From the NCBI RefSeq assembly GCF_964199755.1, contig NC_133901.1:26252397-26316396 (forward strand): a stretch of DNA of 64,000 bases. The letters are read 5' to 3'. The translations under genes were made by a program, and so were the position numbers. Under the pieces are notes generated by a model that was given only the letters and a program-made list of their open reading frames with translations, had not been told where the DNA came from and searched no databases. Source of the stretch: Larus michahellis. Taxonomy: Eukaryota; Chordata; Aves; Charadriiformes; Laridae. Positions 12,931-25,775 of the stretch are shown piece after piece (position 1 is the first letter of the stretch; each line of letters begins with the position of its first letter).

Positions 12931-15900
12931 TTAACTGAAGAGTGACTCCTTGCTTTATATCCCTTTTGTTAAGACTCCAGTTTAGGGACTTGCAAAGGCT
13001 GCGTGTGCCACATCAAAAGCCGAGTGGAAAATTTCAAACACCACTGAAAAGCAACCTGATGTTTCATGGGAAGCCCTAGCATCCCAAGCAGGAGAGGACA
13101 GTCCATATTTACTCTCGGTCTCTCGACTCGGGTTTTGCAGTGGGTGCTGCCAGCTCCCATGTTAGGGGGACAGTCCAGACCTCCTTGCCTTGCATCAGCT
13201 CCTCAGCAAAGCTCACACCACTTGCCAGCTACCTCCCTTGGCTCTTCATCCACCATCCTCCCGCAAGGGGCTCAGGGACTGACGGGTGAAGGGACAGGGA
13301 GTTGAGTCACCACACAGCTCTCCGACACATCTTCGTTTCAAAGAAACGCTGACTTAAATACAGCCCTCGGCTCTTGCTTACAGATCCCCAGATTCAGGCT
13401 CTTGAGTTTGGAAAACAAATCCTTTACCACCATATGTTTTCTGAGGGATACATTGTGTATGCATCAGGGTGCTGTTTGGCCCTTTGCTATCAAACCTTGT
13501 ATTTTTCATTTCTCCTTTTTTCCTCCACTGTGTTCTTTTTTCCCTGGATTTATTAGTGGGGATGGTTTGTGGAGGTACGGTTAATTACTAGAGCTTATGG
13601 CCTGCTGTGATTGAAAGCTGATCTCACCAGTTTGGGGTCTGCGTTATATTTATTCTGTATGTAATTAAATCTGAATACCATAACTATGCATAATGTTGGA
13701 AAATAATGAGAAACTTTTTTTTTTTAGTGAAAGCACATCTGAAAGGTATTTTCTTCCTGCAGTACTGAATTTCTACAAAGCACTCTGCACTTTACACACA
13801 CACAAACAAGCAGACAGCCAAAAGGCCAAAAGAGTCATCCCAGTCTATGATTTAGATGAAAACAAATGTTTGTTTATCAGATCTATGTGATCCATTAAAA
13901 AAATAAAGAAGGAATTCAAGCAAACTGCGATAAAGGCAATCCATATATCTTGGGGTATTCGTAACATCACAGACATACTAAAGGCATGCAGAGAAGTGCC
14001 AGCACAGCAGGGTGAACATGAACAGCACATCCTGGAAGCAGCGGCATCCAATTGAACACAGGAGATTTGGCTGGGGAGTCCCTGAAATAAAACAAGTTGT
14101 GGGAGGTCAGGCCACTGCTCCAACTATGGGGATCAAAAATTCTCCTGATTTCCTTACCTAAGGAGGGGGGACCAGACCAGTATGGGAGAGGAGATCAGAC
14201 ACTGTTTACATTGAGGTAAATCAAGCAGAACACTGCACAGCTCACTGGACCATACCAGAATTAGGCCAGACATATCATATCTAGAGGCTCAATTTTATTT
14301 TTTTTTTTTTCTCTGCTACACATAAATCTGAAGCCTGCAGAGGTCCTTGTTGTTCACCAGCGTGACAGTGATCTGAAATTAGAGGCCTCCAGAATATCAG
14401 AAATCCTTGGTCCGGAAATTTATCTCATTGCCTCTACACAGAGCTGATGTTCAGAAAAAGAGAGTTTGGTATCTGTTCTAATGTGATGAAGGATACAATC
14501 AGCAACACTCCAAACAAGTGCATGCAAGCCAAAACAAAAATAACGAGATCAAATCCAGAGTCTTTCACCACAAAGCAAGCCCACCCCAGGGCACACCAAG
14601 CAAGGCAAGGGTCCCACCGCAACCGGGAGATTGCCTTTCAGGTTTAAGAAGGGTAACAATGCAGAAAAAAAAAGAAAAAGGGACACACACATCTTTTCCT
14701 AAAGAACGAGGGCATGGCCCCTCTCCCCAGAAATATTGAATGCAGGGCAAGAATAACTCAAGTTTTAAATTCATGTATATAAAGTAAGGGAACTCACAGT
14801 GATATCTTTTTAGGAGGACCTTGCTGTCTAGAAAACACCTTTTGCCTTGTCCTCCACCCCAAACAGTAGGGAACAGACCTGCAAATGCCCAGGCATCACA
14901 TTACTAACAGCTTCGCCTTTTTGAAACTAAGCCATGGTATCCAGTGCCACGGCTGCTAAAGGAATGCTCTTCCTGGAAGCGATCAGCGAACTCGCGTTTC
15001 TGAGACAGCAGCAGAGAGACATTTTCCCTCCTTGCCGAGTGGCAGACACATAACTGAGTGTAAGTCCTTGAACAGCCAGTCTCAATCTGCGGGTCTGAAA
15101 GCAAAGTGAACCAGCCCTTGAAGGACAAGATTAAATGCGCAGGTGTCAGCAAGGCTGTTTGCACCAGCCATCACCAGCACTTTAACAGAACCATATGTAC
15201 CAGCTACTGCATTCCCCCCCCACCCCCCAACCACCTCGGCTTCACACAGCACAGAAGCCAACGGCAGCTCAAAAAGCATAAGCATCCATACAAACGCACC
15301 TCACCACAAGATTCTGCAGCAGTTGTGTTAGTTACTGCAATAGTTACTTTTAGCTACGTCTGCGGTGTGTATGGACCTGAGACAATAATTATAAAAATAA
15401 AAAGTTATTTGCTGAACTCCCATAACTCATGACTCTTTCCCCTTCATAAACTGTCCAAAAGTGGATGATCTGGGAATTCTGCTGGTTCTTGTTTTGCCAT
15501 AGTGCTCTCCAGAAACGTCAGTCCTTGACCACTAAACTTTTGAGCTGTACTGATTTATGATGATTTGCCAGAAGAGGTTACCTACTCTTTACCAAACTGG
15601 GTATCAGCCTTGGAGTCAGGAGAAAAGCCTGGGAAGGACAAGCTGGTCTTGCAGCCTGTAGAACTCAGGAGCGCGCCCAAGCTCCAGCTTGCAGCCTATG
15701 CTACGATGCTCATCATGGTTGTATTAGGGCAAGGCACAGCACAAGCCCCTTCCCATCTCCTCTCCACTGGTTTCATCAGCCATGTTTGCTCTCTGGATAA
15801 TTAGAGACCGGGACCCCAGAGAATGTCAAGTAGACTATTTGCCGCAGAGGTTGGACATATGCTATTGCTCCCTTACTAGCTCATGACTCAAAGTACCGTC

Positions 15901-16107
15901 CTGTATCATGTTTTAATCTGTCATTTTTTGCACAAGTAATAGTACACCAGATTTTCTGCTTGATTGTCACATAAGACAACCTCCCCACCAAAAAAAAAAA
16001 AAGAACCCCTTCCTGTGCGTGTCTGTTGTCTGTACAGGCGAAATCCAAATTGCAATGCTATTTCCTAGACAGAAAGCTACGAGATTTCATGAAGTCAACA
16101 ACAGAAC
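12931..16107. other. Intergenic, mostly unique
   Basis: No gene, RNA or clear transposon. Small A/T runs near 13716 and 14301, and a C-rich stretch near 15213-15228. Confidence 0.4.
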
Positions 16108-16161
16108 AGTTCTCAGCATATGAAAGCAAAAATAAGTTCTCAGTATATGAAAGCAAAATTG
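16108..16161. repeat. 27-bp tandem duplication
   Basis: Two adjacent copies of AGTTCTCAGYATATGAAAGC plus an A-rich end, differing at few positions. Simple recent duplication in unique sequence. Confidence 0.85.
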
Positions 16162-18930
16162 TCAGTATCCATCCTCCATAATAATAGTAATTTCATAAAT
16201 TGTAGGGTTTGTATATGAGTTATACAGACAATTAATACATTTCTGAAAAATTTTAGCTAGGAGGGGAAAAAAAAAAGAAGAAAAAAATCACAAATACGCT
16301 GAAAGTCCCTCAACGCCACCACCACCTTGTATGCAATAATTATGTTGTCATTTGTGCTCAGGGAGAACAAACAAGAAAAAGACACACATCCCTGACTACT
16401 CCAAAGAAAATGTTTGTTCAAGAAACACCAAGTAGAAAACATTTTCACAAATCTTATTGTGCCCAAGAGAAGCTGTAAGCGGCACAGCAGACATTTACAC
16501 TTGCCAGAATTCCATTCTAAACGACCTATTCAATACAAATGACTGTCTGGCATCATAATTGCTGCACTGCTCATGTGCTTGTGTTTATCTTATTAAAACA
16601 CATGCATGGCAAACTTTTCAAAATGAAATTATCACACGTAAAGTTTGTTCTTTCTGTCGTGTACTTAAGAGTCCTGGATACCTTCGTGGAGCAAATGGGA
16701 CTGAAATCCCCAAATTCTACTGCATTTTGTTAAAAGAGCCAGGTGTTTCCTGGTAGCTTAAGGTAAATGACAGATCTTGAAGCCTTAATATAATCCAACG
16801 TGAAAAGTAACAACATGCTGATGGGTCATGCGTATGGTATTTATTTTATACAGCATTCTTCCCAATTTATTTTTTACTTATGAATTAGCAATCTGTTAAA
16901 ATACATGGGGTTGTTCATACCTACAGCTTATTTCAGCTTCCCTCAAACCCAAACCGGCAATAATGCGTTGGTTTAGCTTTGGGGGTTATTTATATATAGT
17001 AATCTCTGTGACTGGGACTGCTAGACTCAAGTTTTTCTTATTTCTTTTAAATGAAAAGTGAAAAGTTAATGCATAATTGTGCAACAAGCAGGAGGGGAAA
17101 TGCCGTACCAAAACCCATACCCATCAACCCGTGAAATACATGAAGCTTTCTGCACGTCCACTGTTTAGGCAGAACCCCCACAATGACTTCACTTAAGAAA
17201 AAATGGCACAATATCTCAAACTTTAAAAGATACAATATGTTTCCAAATTATTTCCATAAGCATGTTAGTAAATGAAAAAAAAAAAAGCTTAAATCAAAGC
17301 AGAGGAAAGAGTGGGAGTTCTTCACCAAACAGCTTGTCTCCCAGTAGAAAGAACGTTTTCAGGTTCATATAAGCAAAAAATCGTTTTAAAATCTGAAGCT
17401 GTACCCAGTGCTACCAGGTGGTTATATCTGGAATGTTATTGCTCATGGAAAACACTTGGATGACAACTAAATTCCAGGGAAGAGCACCACAGAGTTGTGT
17501 TCTGCTGTCCATTAGAAAAAGCTCTGTCCATATTTCTCACCACCCCTTTCACGCTTCCTCCAACACATTGAGAAATCAAGCTCCCAGAGAACTTTTTTCC
17601 CCCCTCAGCCCCCAGTTAAGAAAAAGCTGGGGTTTTATTTATGTCAGAGGTGTAAAATCAGTTAAACTTCCAGCATTTGGGTACGTGATGAATCTTGTTC
17701 CTAGTGGTCTGGTGGGTAGCAGAATTAAAATAAAGAGGCCTGGACATTTCAAATTAAAATACTCACACAGACATACAGAGCTGCTAGTGCCCACGCCGAT
17801 TTCAAAAGTTAGATCCTTACTTGTTTTGGGAAAGTGGTCACCTACAGAGTAAAAGGGATTCTTAAGTTAGGAACGTCCCTGCACCTCAGGACATGGTCCA
17901 AAGCAACCTGAGTGACACACACGTTAGTTGGGGACCTCACAACTCCAACTCCTAGTTGGAGCTGCAGTCCTCCCACCCTGCAAAGTTCAGTCTTTCTCTT
18001 GGCTTGTCCTTTACTGCTTAGTATGGTAAGCACATAATTAAATACTTAAAATACACCCTCAGCTGCCAAAGCCTACTTTAGTATCCTTAAAGCTAGTCCC
18101 ACTTGCTGGGAGCAACATCAGAGGAGCCGTACACGCTCTGAGCTTCTTCCCCTTGAACATACTGATGCTACAAGATTGAGTTCTTTGGCTTTATTTTACT
18201 TTAGTACCAAACCCGACACTTCTCTTACCTAAAATAGATTGGATATAGCTAGAGAGATTGAAGAATGACTCTTCTGCCTCAAGGCAGGATCCCCACGCTC
18301 ACATAACCTCTGTGCTTGCCTGGCTCCTCTGCCACGGATGGAGCCCCCAAAAGCTTCCTAGGATCAGTTCCAGCACTTACCTCTCCTTGCAGCTGAGGAC
18401 CCTGATCTATCTCTACCCCAAATCACCTTTGCTATAATTTAAGCCCACTTTCTTCTGCTGTCTACTGTGGAGAAAGCACTCAGTTCTTTTCCTTAGCAAT
18501 AACTTTTTCTCTATTCAGAGGTTCTTCTAAGCTTTATTCTCTCTACACTAAATCTTTTTTGTGCTATCTTTCCTTACAAATCACACCCTAAAGCTGTTAT
18601 CAAACACGCTGATTTATTCTACAATTTCCTAATTTTCTTGTATTTACAGCCCCAGTCCGAACTACCTACCAGTAACCTTCCAGCTCTTCTCTCTCACTTA
18701 GCAGAAGCATTCAACAGGAATGAGAAGTGCTCACTCATATATATATAGCCATGGGCCAGACTAACAGGTGATATAAATTGGCACAGGTCTGTACCTAATT
18801 AAAGAGTTATGTAAATTCAGAGGGGGTGGGGTATCTAGCTTTGTTGTTGCTTTAGGAAAGATGCAGTAGAAAGAAAGACTAGGTCTCTCTTTTTGTTTGT
18901 TTCTGTATGAGAAATTTAAGGGTCTTAGTT
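16162..18930. other. Intergenic, end of the AT-rich desert
   Basis: Unique sequence. 16530-17050 is AT-rich with many TTATT and AATTA motifs and could hold an enhancer (weak). A short (AT) run lies near 18737-18747. No gene seen. Confidence 0.4.
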
Positions 18931-19540
18931 CGTTAGGGGCGAGGGGAGGCACTATTTAGGAGCTTTTCGTGTTGTTAAATTAAAGACTCCATAAGAGGCG
19001 CGCTCCTGGGTTTGCCGAGGGGCAATTTAGCATTGTCTTCCTGCTCTGATGAAGTTTCTTAAAGTAAAACAAACAGTTCCGCGTTACACCCCCCTAGAAA
19101 AGGGGCTGCTTTCCCACGCGAAGAGCTGGGTCTTTACTGAAAGTCCGAGGGTCGAAGGGAGGCTGCCCCCGACCGCCCACCGCCCTGTAGCGCTTAGGAG
19201 GCAGAGGGTCACTCCTGGGGAGCGGGGGAGACATTGCAATCGGTGCTGCGCTAGCGCGCTCCAAAACCCATGCTAAATAAAAAGCCCAACACCGCGTACC
19301 TTGCCTGACTGCTGCTGCCCGCCCCCAGGAGCACATGGCGGGGTGGGGGGTGTCTCACTGCCGGGGCTGGGGTCGGCGAGCGGGAGCGCCGCCCCGCCGG
19401 GGCTGCCCGGAGCCTCCCTGCGCGGCCGCGGCGGAGCCGCGGAGCCGGGAGGGCGACGCGGGGAAGGGCCGCGATGGGCGAGGATGAAATCCGAGGAAAA
19501 GTGCGTCTCTCTCCTGGCTTACAAAAAGTTGACATCAACT
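18931..19540. other. CpG-rich island 1 (left border of the CpG domain)
   Basis: Abrupt rise in CG dinucleotides after 18.93 kb (GAGGCGCGCTCC near 18996, GCTAGCGCGCTC near 19250, CGCGGCCGCGGCGGAGCCGC near 19421). No gene attached. Confidence 0.6.
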
Positions 19541-19835
19541 CAGTTGAAAAGTAGGTTAATTAGTAGTGTCTGACAGAGCTCCCCAGCAGTGACTTACTTC
19601 AGGTGCCGCACATTACTGCTACTCTGCTGAAAAAGGCTTTGTTTTCACCTAGCTTTGTAGCCTCGAGTGTCTGAATATTGATTAACTCTGGGTATTTGAT
19701 TTCTTTGAAATACACTCGCATTATTCCAATAAACTGCATCTTTTAATCGAGTTATTTTTTTAAGGTAATTAAAATATTAACAGCGCTTTGCTACTAGAAA
19801 TGTGACCCTTGGCAATGAAGTCGTTTCTCCTTTTA
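19541..19835. promoter_or_regulatory. Candidate enhancer block between CpG islands
   Basis: AT-rich sequence with TTAATTA at 19556-19562, ATTGATTAAC near 19678 and TAATTA at 19766-19771, flanked on both sides by CpG-rich sequence. Confidence 0.35.
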
Positions 19836-20320
19836 CCATCAGAGCTCGACGATGTCCCTTAGCGAGGGGATGTGGTTGCGGGGAGGGACTGGACGTGGTC
19901 AACAAACTCCCGCGCAGGGACTTGCCCCGGGGCAGGGTTTTTTTTTTTTCTCATAGGAAAAACCGAAACATTTACATTCCTGAGAGGGTCTTGGCGAGCT
20001 CGGCCCCAGATCTGGCCATGCGAAGCCAGAAAACCTTCCCATTTCCGAGCATATCGGGGGAGTCGCCCTGCACAGGAGCAGTCTCCAGCCTCTCCCCTTG
20101 GCCCCGCAGGCGAGTGTCGCGATAGCCGTTATGTCGGGGTGGAGGCGAGAGAGGGGCTGCCAGGTCGGCCTCCCCCCGCCCCCCCAAGCTCCGCGCTGCC
20201 CTTCCGCGGGCGCGCAGGGCGGCCGGGCCGCGGTAGCTCCAGCCCCCCAGCCGGGCGAGTAACGCGACGCGGAGCGTTGTGCCTAAACGCCAACCCCGGG
20301 ATGATGTGCTCAACTTTTCA
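19836..20320. other. CpG-rich island 2
   Basis: Dense CpG and GC runs such as GGGCGCGCAGGGCGGCCGGG near 20210. Followed by a poly-T tract at 20343-20372. No gene attached. Confidence 0.6.
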
Positions 20321-21689
20321 AAGGCCTCTGGTACAGTTATCTTCTTTTTTTTTTTCTTTTTTTTTTTTTTTCTTTTATTAACTCAATGAGGACGCGCAGG
20401 GGAAGGCATGCAGGGGTAATGGCAATCGTGGGATTAAGCACGGGGGAAATAAAGCCTAAGTTGCTGCGCCTTCATCTCCGTTGCTCAGGCGTTGCTGCAC
20501 GCAGCTACCCAGCACCGAAGTGTCCTACGCAGCAAGTTTCTCCCTCCTCCTGTGGTTTCTCTGAAAGTCTGCTGAAAAGGCACCCCTCTCCTTCTGATCC
20601 CCAGCAGCCAGAGAAAACCCTGCCTCTGCCTCCCGCCTGCATTTTGACCTGCCGTTCTCTCCCCCTGCCAAAGTTTTGCTGTTCTGTTTCCCCCCTTGTA
20701 ACGCCACTTCGCAGGGCGCAGCTCCTCTCGGAAGGAGGAAACCTGGCGGCGAGATCCCCCCTGCGCCAGATGGGATTGCTATTTCAGGGCGAGCAGGCAG
20801 TGGCCGAGGCCGGCGGAAACCCCCGCAGAAGGACAACCTTTGAAGCTCCGCGGGAGGGGGCGGAAGAGGGGTCGGGACACGGGGTCCACTCGCGGCCCCA
20901 GGGATCCGGGAGTGGGGGGGTCAGGGTGAACCTTTTTCAGCAGAGACCCGCAGCCCCTCCAGGGACGTGCGCCGGTGCCGGCGTGCGGCGCAGGAGCCGG
21001 GAGCGGGGCTCAGCTCTACCTGCCCCTTCTGCTCAGCGTGAGGCACCGCGCTGGTGCGGAGGGAAAGGGCTCGTCAGCTGCTCGCTTCTGAAGCCCTGGG
21101 CCCCACCTTGATTGCGGTTTTCTCTTCCCAGTGTTCCCTGTAAAGCCAAGTAAAAATCAAACCCAGTTGTCTTGATCTGATCCAAAAGATGTACCAGACC
21201 AACTCCGATCTCAGCAGAAATGTCCTTGTTTCAATTTCCTCTTAAGACTATTGCTTTTTCTTCTCAGGCAGGCAGCCGTGCAGCCACTGTTTTAATGTGC
21301 GGGGTGAATTGTAAGGTCATCAGGGCTTTCCTGTTCTCTAGGAAACTTTTTATTTTTTGTTTGCAAGGGGGTGAACGAGAGAGGTCCCCAGCCAATCCCT
21401 CTCCCATTAAAACATTTGTAGCTTAGACCTAGCCTGTTGACTTTACCTAGCTGTGTCGGGGCGGGGTTACGGGAAAGTGCCTCTCCAAAAAAAAAAGAAA
21501 AAAAGCAAAAACTCTCAGAAAAGCAAAAGCTCAAAAGCTAAAAGAGCTCCAAGCCCGCCCGCCGCCTAAAAAAAAAAAAATTAAAAAAAAAAAAAGGGAC
21601 AGATCCAAATACTCCTTCAAATGGCCAGGTTGGGAGGGCTGGGGTCTGCTCTGCTGCAACTACAGGCTTGTCCGCGCTATTTATACCGT
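20321..21689. other. GC-moderate intergenic sequence with A-runs
   Basis: GC-rich around 20.70-21.10 kb, then A-rich runs near 21486 and 21568-21596. A 241-codon open frame at 20386-21111 looks like GC-driven chance: no domain, proline and arginine rich. Confidence 0.4.
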
Positions 21690-21970
21690 ACTCTCTCCAA
21701 AGCTTGCAGGCTTCATGGATAAGAAGCAGAGTGTTCCTGGAATCGGTTCAGAACGTGTTCTGATGTACAGATAAACTTCTGGAAAGTATCTGATGACTGT
21801 GCCCGAGTGCGCTGACCCGCCTCCCATCGATGGGAATAAAGCGATAGCGTTCGACTTAAAGAAAGCCGCAGAACTTAATTAATTCGATGCTTTAATGGTT
21901 ATAGAATCTGCAAAACACTAGTATTAATTTAGACACTGGCATCTGGTTTCACTGAAATTCATGTCGAATG
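21690..21970. promoter_or_regulatory. Candidate enhancer block
   Basis: TTAATTAATT at 21875-21884, ATCGATGGG near 21827 and repeated TTAAT cores. Lies immediately beside CpG island 3. Confidence 0.35.
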
Positions 21971-21984
21971 TGCAAACTACCCCG

Positions 21985-22385
21985 GCGTTTCCGGCTGCTC
22001 CCCGGGCGGGACGGGACGGGACGGGACGGGGGGAGCGGGAGAAGCGCCGGGGAAGGTGCCCGGCCCCGGGGCCGGCCACGCTCGGAAGTGCGAGGCGAGT
22101 TCAGGGCGAGCTGGGCGCGGGTGGGAGCTGGCCCCGGAGCACGGGCACACGCGTGGCGGCCCCACCATCGCCGCCCCACACGCCGCCGGCCGGGCAGAGC
22201 CCAGGGAGCAGCGGCGGCTGGGCAAAGTGGGGGTACCGCACCCCCACCCGCACCGGCCGGCGGGACCGGGCCCCCTCTGTCCCACCCAGCGGCTTTTAGC
22301 CCGGTGTACGCACGCCCCCGGGGCCTTTTGTCCGCGCTTCCGAAATCACGCAGCTGTGTGACTCGAGCCGGCTTTTTTTCCGATT
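21985..22385. other. CpG-rich island 3
   Basis: Very GC-rich, starting with an (ACGGG)4 array at 22011-22030. No gene recognised. Confidence 0.65.
22011..22030. repeat. (ACGGG)4 array
   Basis: Four perfect units at the left side of CpG island 3. The same unit occurs in the ZIC4 promoter. Confidence 0.8.
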
Positions 22386-22399
22386 GTGAAATCTTCGCT

Positions 22400-22975
22400 T
22401 TTAAGACAAAGAGGGCTCCTTAAATCATGAGAATGACAGACTTGAAAGAGAAAATTGATAATGTTAATAAATGGAGTTTACTGGGAAGATGGCATTTAGA
22501 AAAGGGTGAGATGTCCCAAATTTAATTTTCGCTGGTGAAACAAGACAATTCTAAAAGGCCACAGATGAGACCATTTTTATTAAACATTTGTACTATTTTG
22601 GAAGCTAAGCCATAACTCATCTGCACTAAAATTTAACGACTTCGATTCATCAGGAAAGTTTGCTCTTGGACTATGCTTCAAAGACAGAACAACAACTCCA
22701 ATGACAGGCTATAATGATTTCCCTCCTCTGATTTGCAGTGGGTTGGTGTGTTCTTGTGCCCAGACCGAAGATTCATATTCAAATCCCGAAGTCATAAAAT
22801 TTAGGCTTTCGCATTTGTCTTTTTCAAACCGAAACTTGACTAAACCAGAGTCCAGGATCAAAAGCGCGCAAGAGCTATCAATTTCTCAGGGGACTGCAAA
22901 AGCCACTTGCCGCATACTTACTCTGACAATATTGCGGACAATTTGGGTAACATTGGGCAACACGTGTTGTCCCTG
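22400..22975. promoter_or_regulatory. Candidate enhancer with SOX pair and palindromic E-box
   Basis: ACAATATTGC at 22926-22935 (inverted SOX half-sites), a further ACAAT at 22938-22942, CATTG at 22951-22955, and the perfect 12-bp palindrome CAACACGTGTTG at 22958-22969 containing E-box CACGTG, all within 45 bases. Further left it is AT-rich and repeat-free. Confidence 0.45.
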
Positions 22976-24479
22976 GGAACCGAGCTGTATTGTTTCTCCT
23001 GAGGTTTCCCTGTCAGCTCTGGTTTAACAAGAGTTGTGCTCCAAGAAGGTTTCTCGGGAAAGGCTCAATATTGGGCATAGAGGATGAGCAGAATTTTTAG
23101 GATTAGGGAGGAGGTGTGCTTCCTCGACTTGTGACTTTGTTTCAGCTCCGAGCTTGACTTTGTTTTCCCCCTTTTTTAGCTCTATCTTTTTCTCAAGTGA
23201 CGTTAAAGCAAGAAAGACAAGTGCAGAACTAATGGCGAGTTCAAGGTGGCGGTGCCGGGGCTTTGCAGGGGGAGGAAGTGCGGCATCGCTCCCTAAATGT
23301 GCATCCTTTCTTCGGAAAGAGGTGGCGGGAGAAAGTGACGTTTTTTCACAGGACAGTGTCTGATTTCCCGACGGGAGAAAACTGCCTCGCAGTGCCCGGT
23401 GTAAGCCCCCAGCCCGGCTGCCACGGCCGGGGCAGCTCAGCCCTGGCACCTCACCTCGCCTGCCAGAAAAAGTTTGTTTTCTTTCGCTTAGGGAGGTGTT
23501 CCCGGCCCCATCCTGGAGCACTCACACCCAGTGCGCAGGGGGGGCCGAGCCAGCAGAAAACAGCCCGGCCTGTGTTTATTCTCGAGACTAGAAATGAAAA
23601 GGAACCGGCTCGTTGCTTCTTGATCTTTTCATTTCCTTTCCCTGGCCTGGGAGGAATCCCCCTGCCAGTCCCGCACGTTTTAAGCCATGTCTGCGGGACT
23701 CCGACTCACCCTAGATCTGTTTTTTAAAACGTATTTAAGCTGCAGAATTTGCTGACACATAAATAAGCCATCAAGGCTCTCGGAAGCTCATGAATCTTTG
23801 ACTGAAGTATGTGTGGGGACTTACACACTTGTTCCACGTCGTGATACTTTAAAAACTTTCACAAAGACGACTCCGGACAAAAAGCACCTCTGTTTAACAA
23901 GATAATTCTTGCTTTCAGTTTTATTTCTATTTTCAACTTCCTATTCTTTTGTCCCGTGACATGGCGCTTTTTTCCCCCTCGGGGACTCCTTTCTCTTCTT
24001 TCTCCCCTCCTATTCTGAACTGTTTTACAGCCCCGCTTTGTTACTGTCAGGAAAAAATGTCTGGAGAGCCCTGTCTCCTAAAGAAGGAACAGAAAAGGGA
24101 GGACTGGAGCTGCAATGTTGCCTATGCATGCAGAACATCCCAATCTGTTTTTGTGCATTGAGTTGGGGAGAGGGCAGCAGGGAGCGTGCACCCAGCCTCA
24201 GCCCGGACAAAGGGAGGCCGGACAGCTGCGCACCCGCCACAAAAGATTCACTCTTCTGTCAACTCTGTTTACTTAGTGTTGTTTCTGACCTCTGTGCTAC
24301 ACTTGTTGCTAATACATATGCTTATCAAACCATTTTAATTGGCTTTCTTCATAACATTAGTCCCAGTGCTTTTTTTTTTTTTTTCTACGTGTGTTTCCAA
24401 ACAACTTAATTGACTTCTCTAATATTCATCTTCTTGGGCTCTAAACAACGGGTTTCTCCACACACACACACACACGCTT
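22976..24479. other. Intergenic, mixed composition
   Basis: Small GC-rich patch near 23380-23560, homopolymer T near 24370-24384 and (CA)n near 24461-24474. No gene found. Confidence 0.4.
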
Positions 24480-25110
24480 CCCAGCCCCCGGGAAAAAGGC
24501 CCAGGGGAGTCTGCACGGAGGGAGCTTCCCCTTTGGGAAGGGGTGGCTGTGCAGGGAGATGAGGACGCGGGGCTAACCCGCACCCCGAGGGGACAGCCGT
24601 GTCGCAGGCGTCGCTCCGGCTGGCACAGCGGATCCGGGCCGCGCGGGATGAGGCGGCTGCTGGTCGATAGGAGAGCTGACTGCCCTCCTCGTGCTTTAAA
24701 TGTGGTTTTGCTTTGTTTTATGGCACTCGGTGGACTGGTGCCAGCCCGAGAAGACCCGGCACCACCCTCGGAGCTGCTCATCGATCAAGAGCGCAGCGCC
24801 CTGACCAGCAGCGCGGGGCCGAGCGTCCGCGCAACGGCCCGCGGACGCCCTCCGCGGCGGCGCACCCTGCGCGGACAGAGCCTCCCCGTCCGCCGCAGGT
24901 AGAGCCGCGGGGGTCGGGGCCGCCCCGCTCCTCCGCCCCTCACCCAAACCCTGCGTCCAGGGCAGCCCGGCCCCCCGGCACCGCACCGGCGGGAGGCGCT
25001 GGGCGCCCGGGGGTCCCTCCGGGCTGGGATGCAGGAGGTGGCAGGGAGCAGCCAACCTGCCCCCCCAAATCCCCGAGCAGCACCCCCCGCAGCCTTTACC
25101 ATCTATATTA
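24480..25110. other. CpG-rich island 4
   Basis: GC-rich with dense CG around 24780-25000. Ends at a T tract of 27 at 25142-25168. Open frames on both strands have no domain. Confidence 0.6.
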
Positions 25111-25141
25111 ATCGCTTCGCTTGAGCCTCTTCCACCAACCC

Positions 25142-25164
<23 letters not shown>

Positions 25165-25172
<8 letters not shown>

Positions 25173-25560
25173 TTTCGTAATTAATTGTTGCGCTCGGGTT
25201 TGTAATGGAAACAATCCTGCGAGGCCGGATGGTTGTTATGATTTGCTTTCTTTAGCGCTTCTCCCCCTTCGCGAGCATTGTTCGCGGTGACTGTCTGGGC
25301 TCAGATATGATGTTGGGACAGCGCCTCCCTTGAAATGGAAACAGAGGCCTGAATAAAGAAGGGTGGAAAAAAAGTACTTTGTAGTCTGCATCGTCCATCT
25401 TTAATTCAGAGACGCATCTATACTCCTGGGAGCGCCGCCTTTGATCTCTTTGATTTTTACACCAGATCTGTTATGGACTAAAATTCCTAGGTTTTCCATA
25501 GAAACATCTCCATTCCTTCGGGATATTGATGTTTTCTTCTTCCTAGGGGTTATGATATGG
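25165..25560. promoter_or_regulatory. Candidate enhancer block with an X-box-like site
   Basis: TCGTAATTAATTGTTGCGC near 25174-25192 combines homeodomain and SOX cores, followed by GAAACAATCC near 25208. An RFX-like TTTTCCATAGAAAC lies at 25492-25505. Confidence 0.4.
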
Positions 25561-25735
25561 TAAATCAGATTCAGAAAAGCATGGACAATGCCAGCATTCA
25601 TGGGTCGGGGGGCGGGGGTGGGGGGGTGGGAGCCTCTCTCTCTTCTCCCAATGAATCAAAATATTGTTTATTCTGTTGCTCTTTAAGCCCAGTCACTTCA
25701 GCTGCCTTTCAGTGCCTTCAACTCTGGAAGAGGGG

Positions 25736-25756
25736 CAGCAGCAGCAGCAGCAGCAG
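25736..25756. repeat. (CAG)7
   Basis: Seven perfect CAG units immediately before the X-box at 25762. Confidence 0.95.
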
Positions 25757-25761
25757 GTTGC

Positions 25762-25775
25762 GTTGCCATGGGGAC
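25762..25775. promoter_or_regulatory. X-box-like RFX site GTTGCCATGGGGAC
   Basis: Matches the palindromic RFX consensus GTTGCCATGGCAAC at 12 of 14 positions. Confidence 0.45.

Noticed and set aside
20340-20372. Poly-T and poly-A tracts (also 25142, 34185, 38544, 46575) as retroposon tails
   Set aside because: No recognisable processed gene, SINE head or target-site duplication next to them; treated as simple homopolymers.
20386-21111. 241-codon plus frame
   Set aside because: Composition typical of chance frames in GC-rich sequence; no domain, no splice context.
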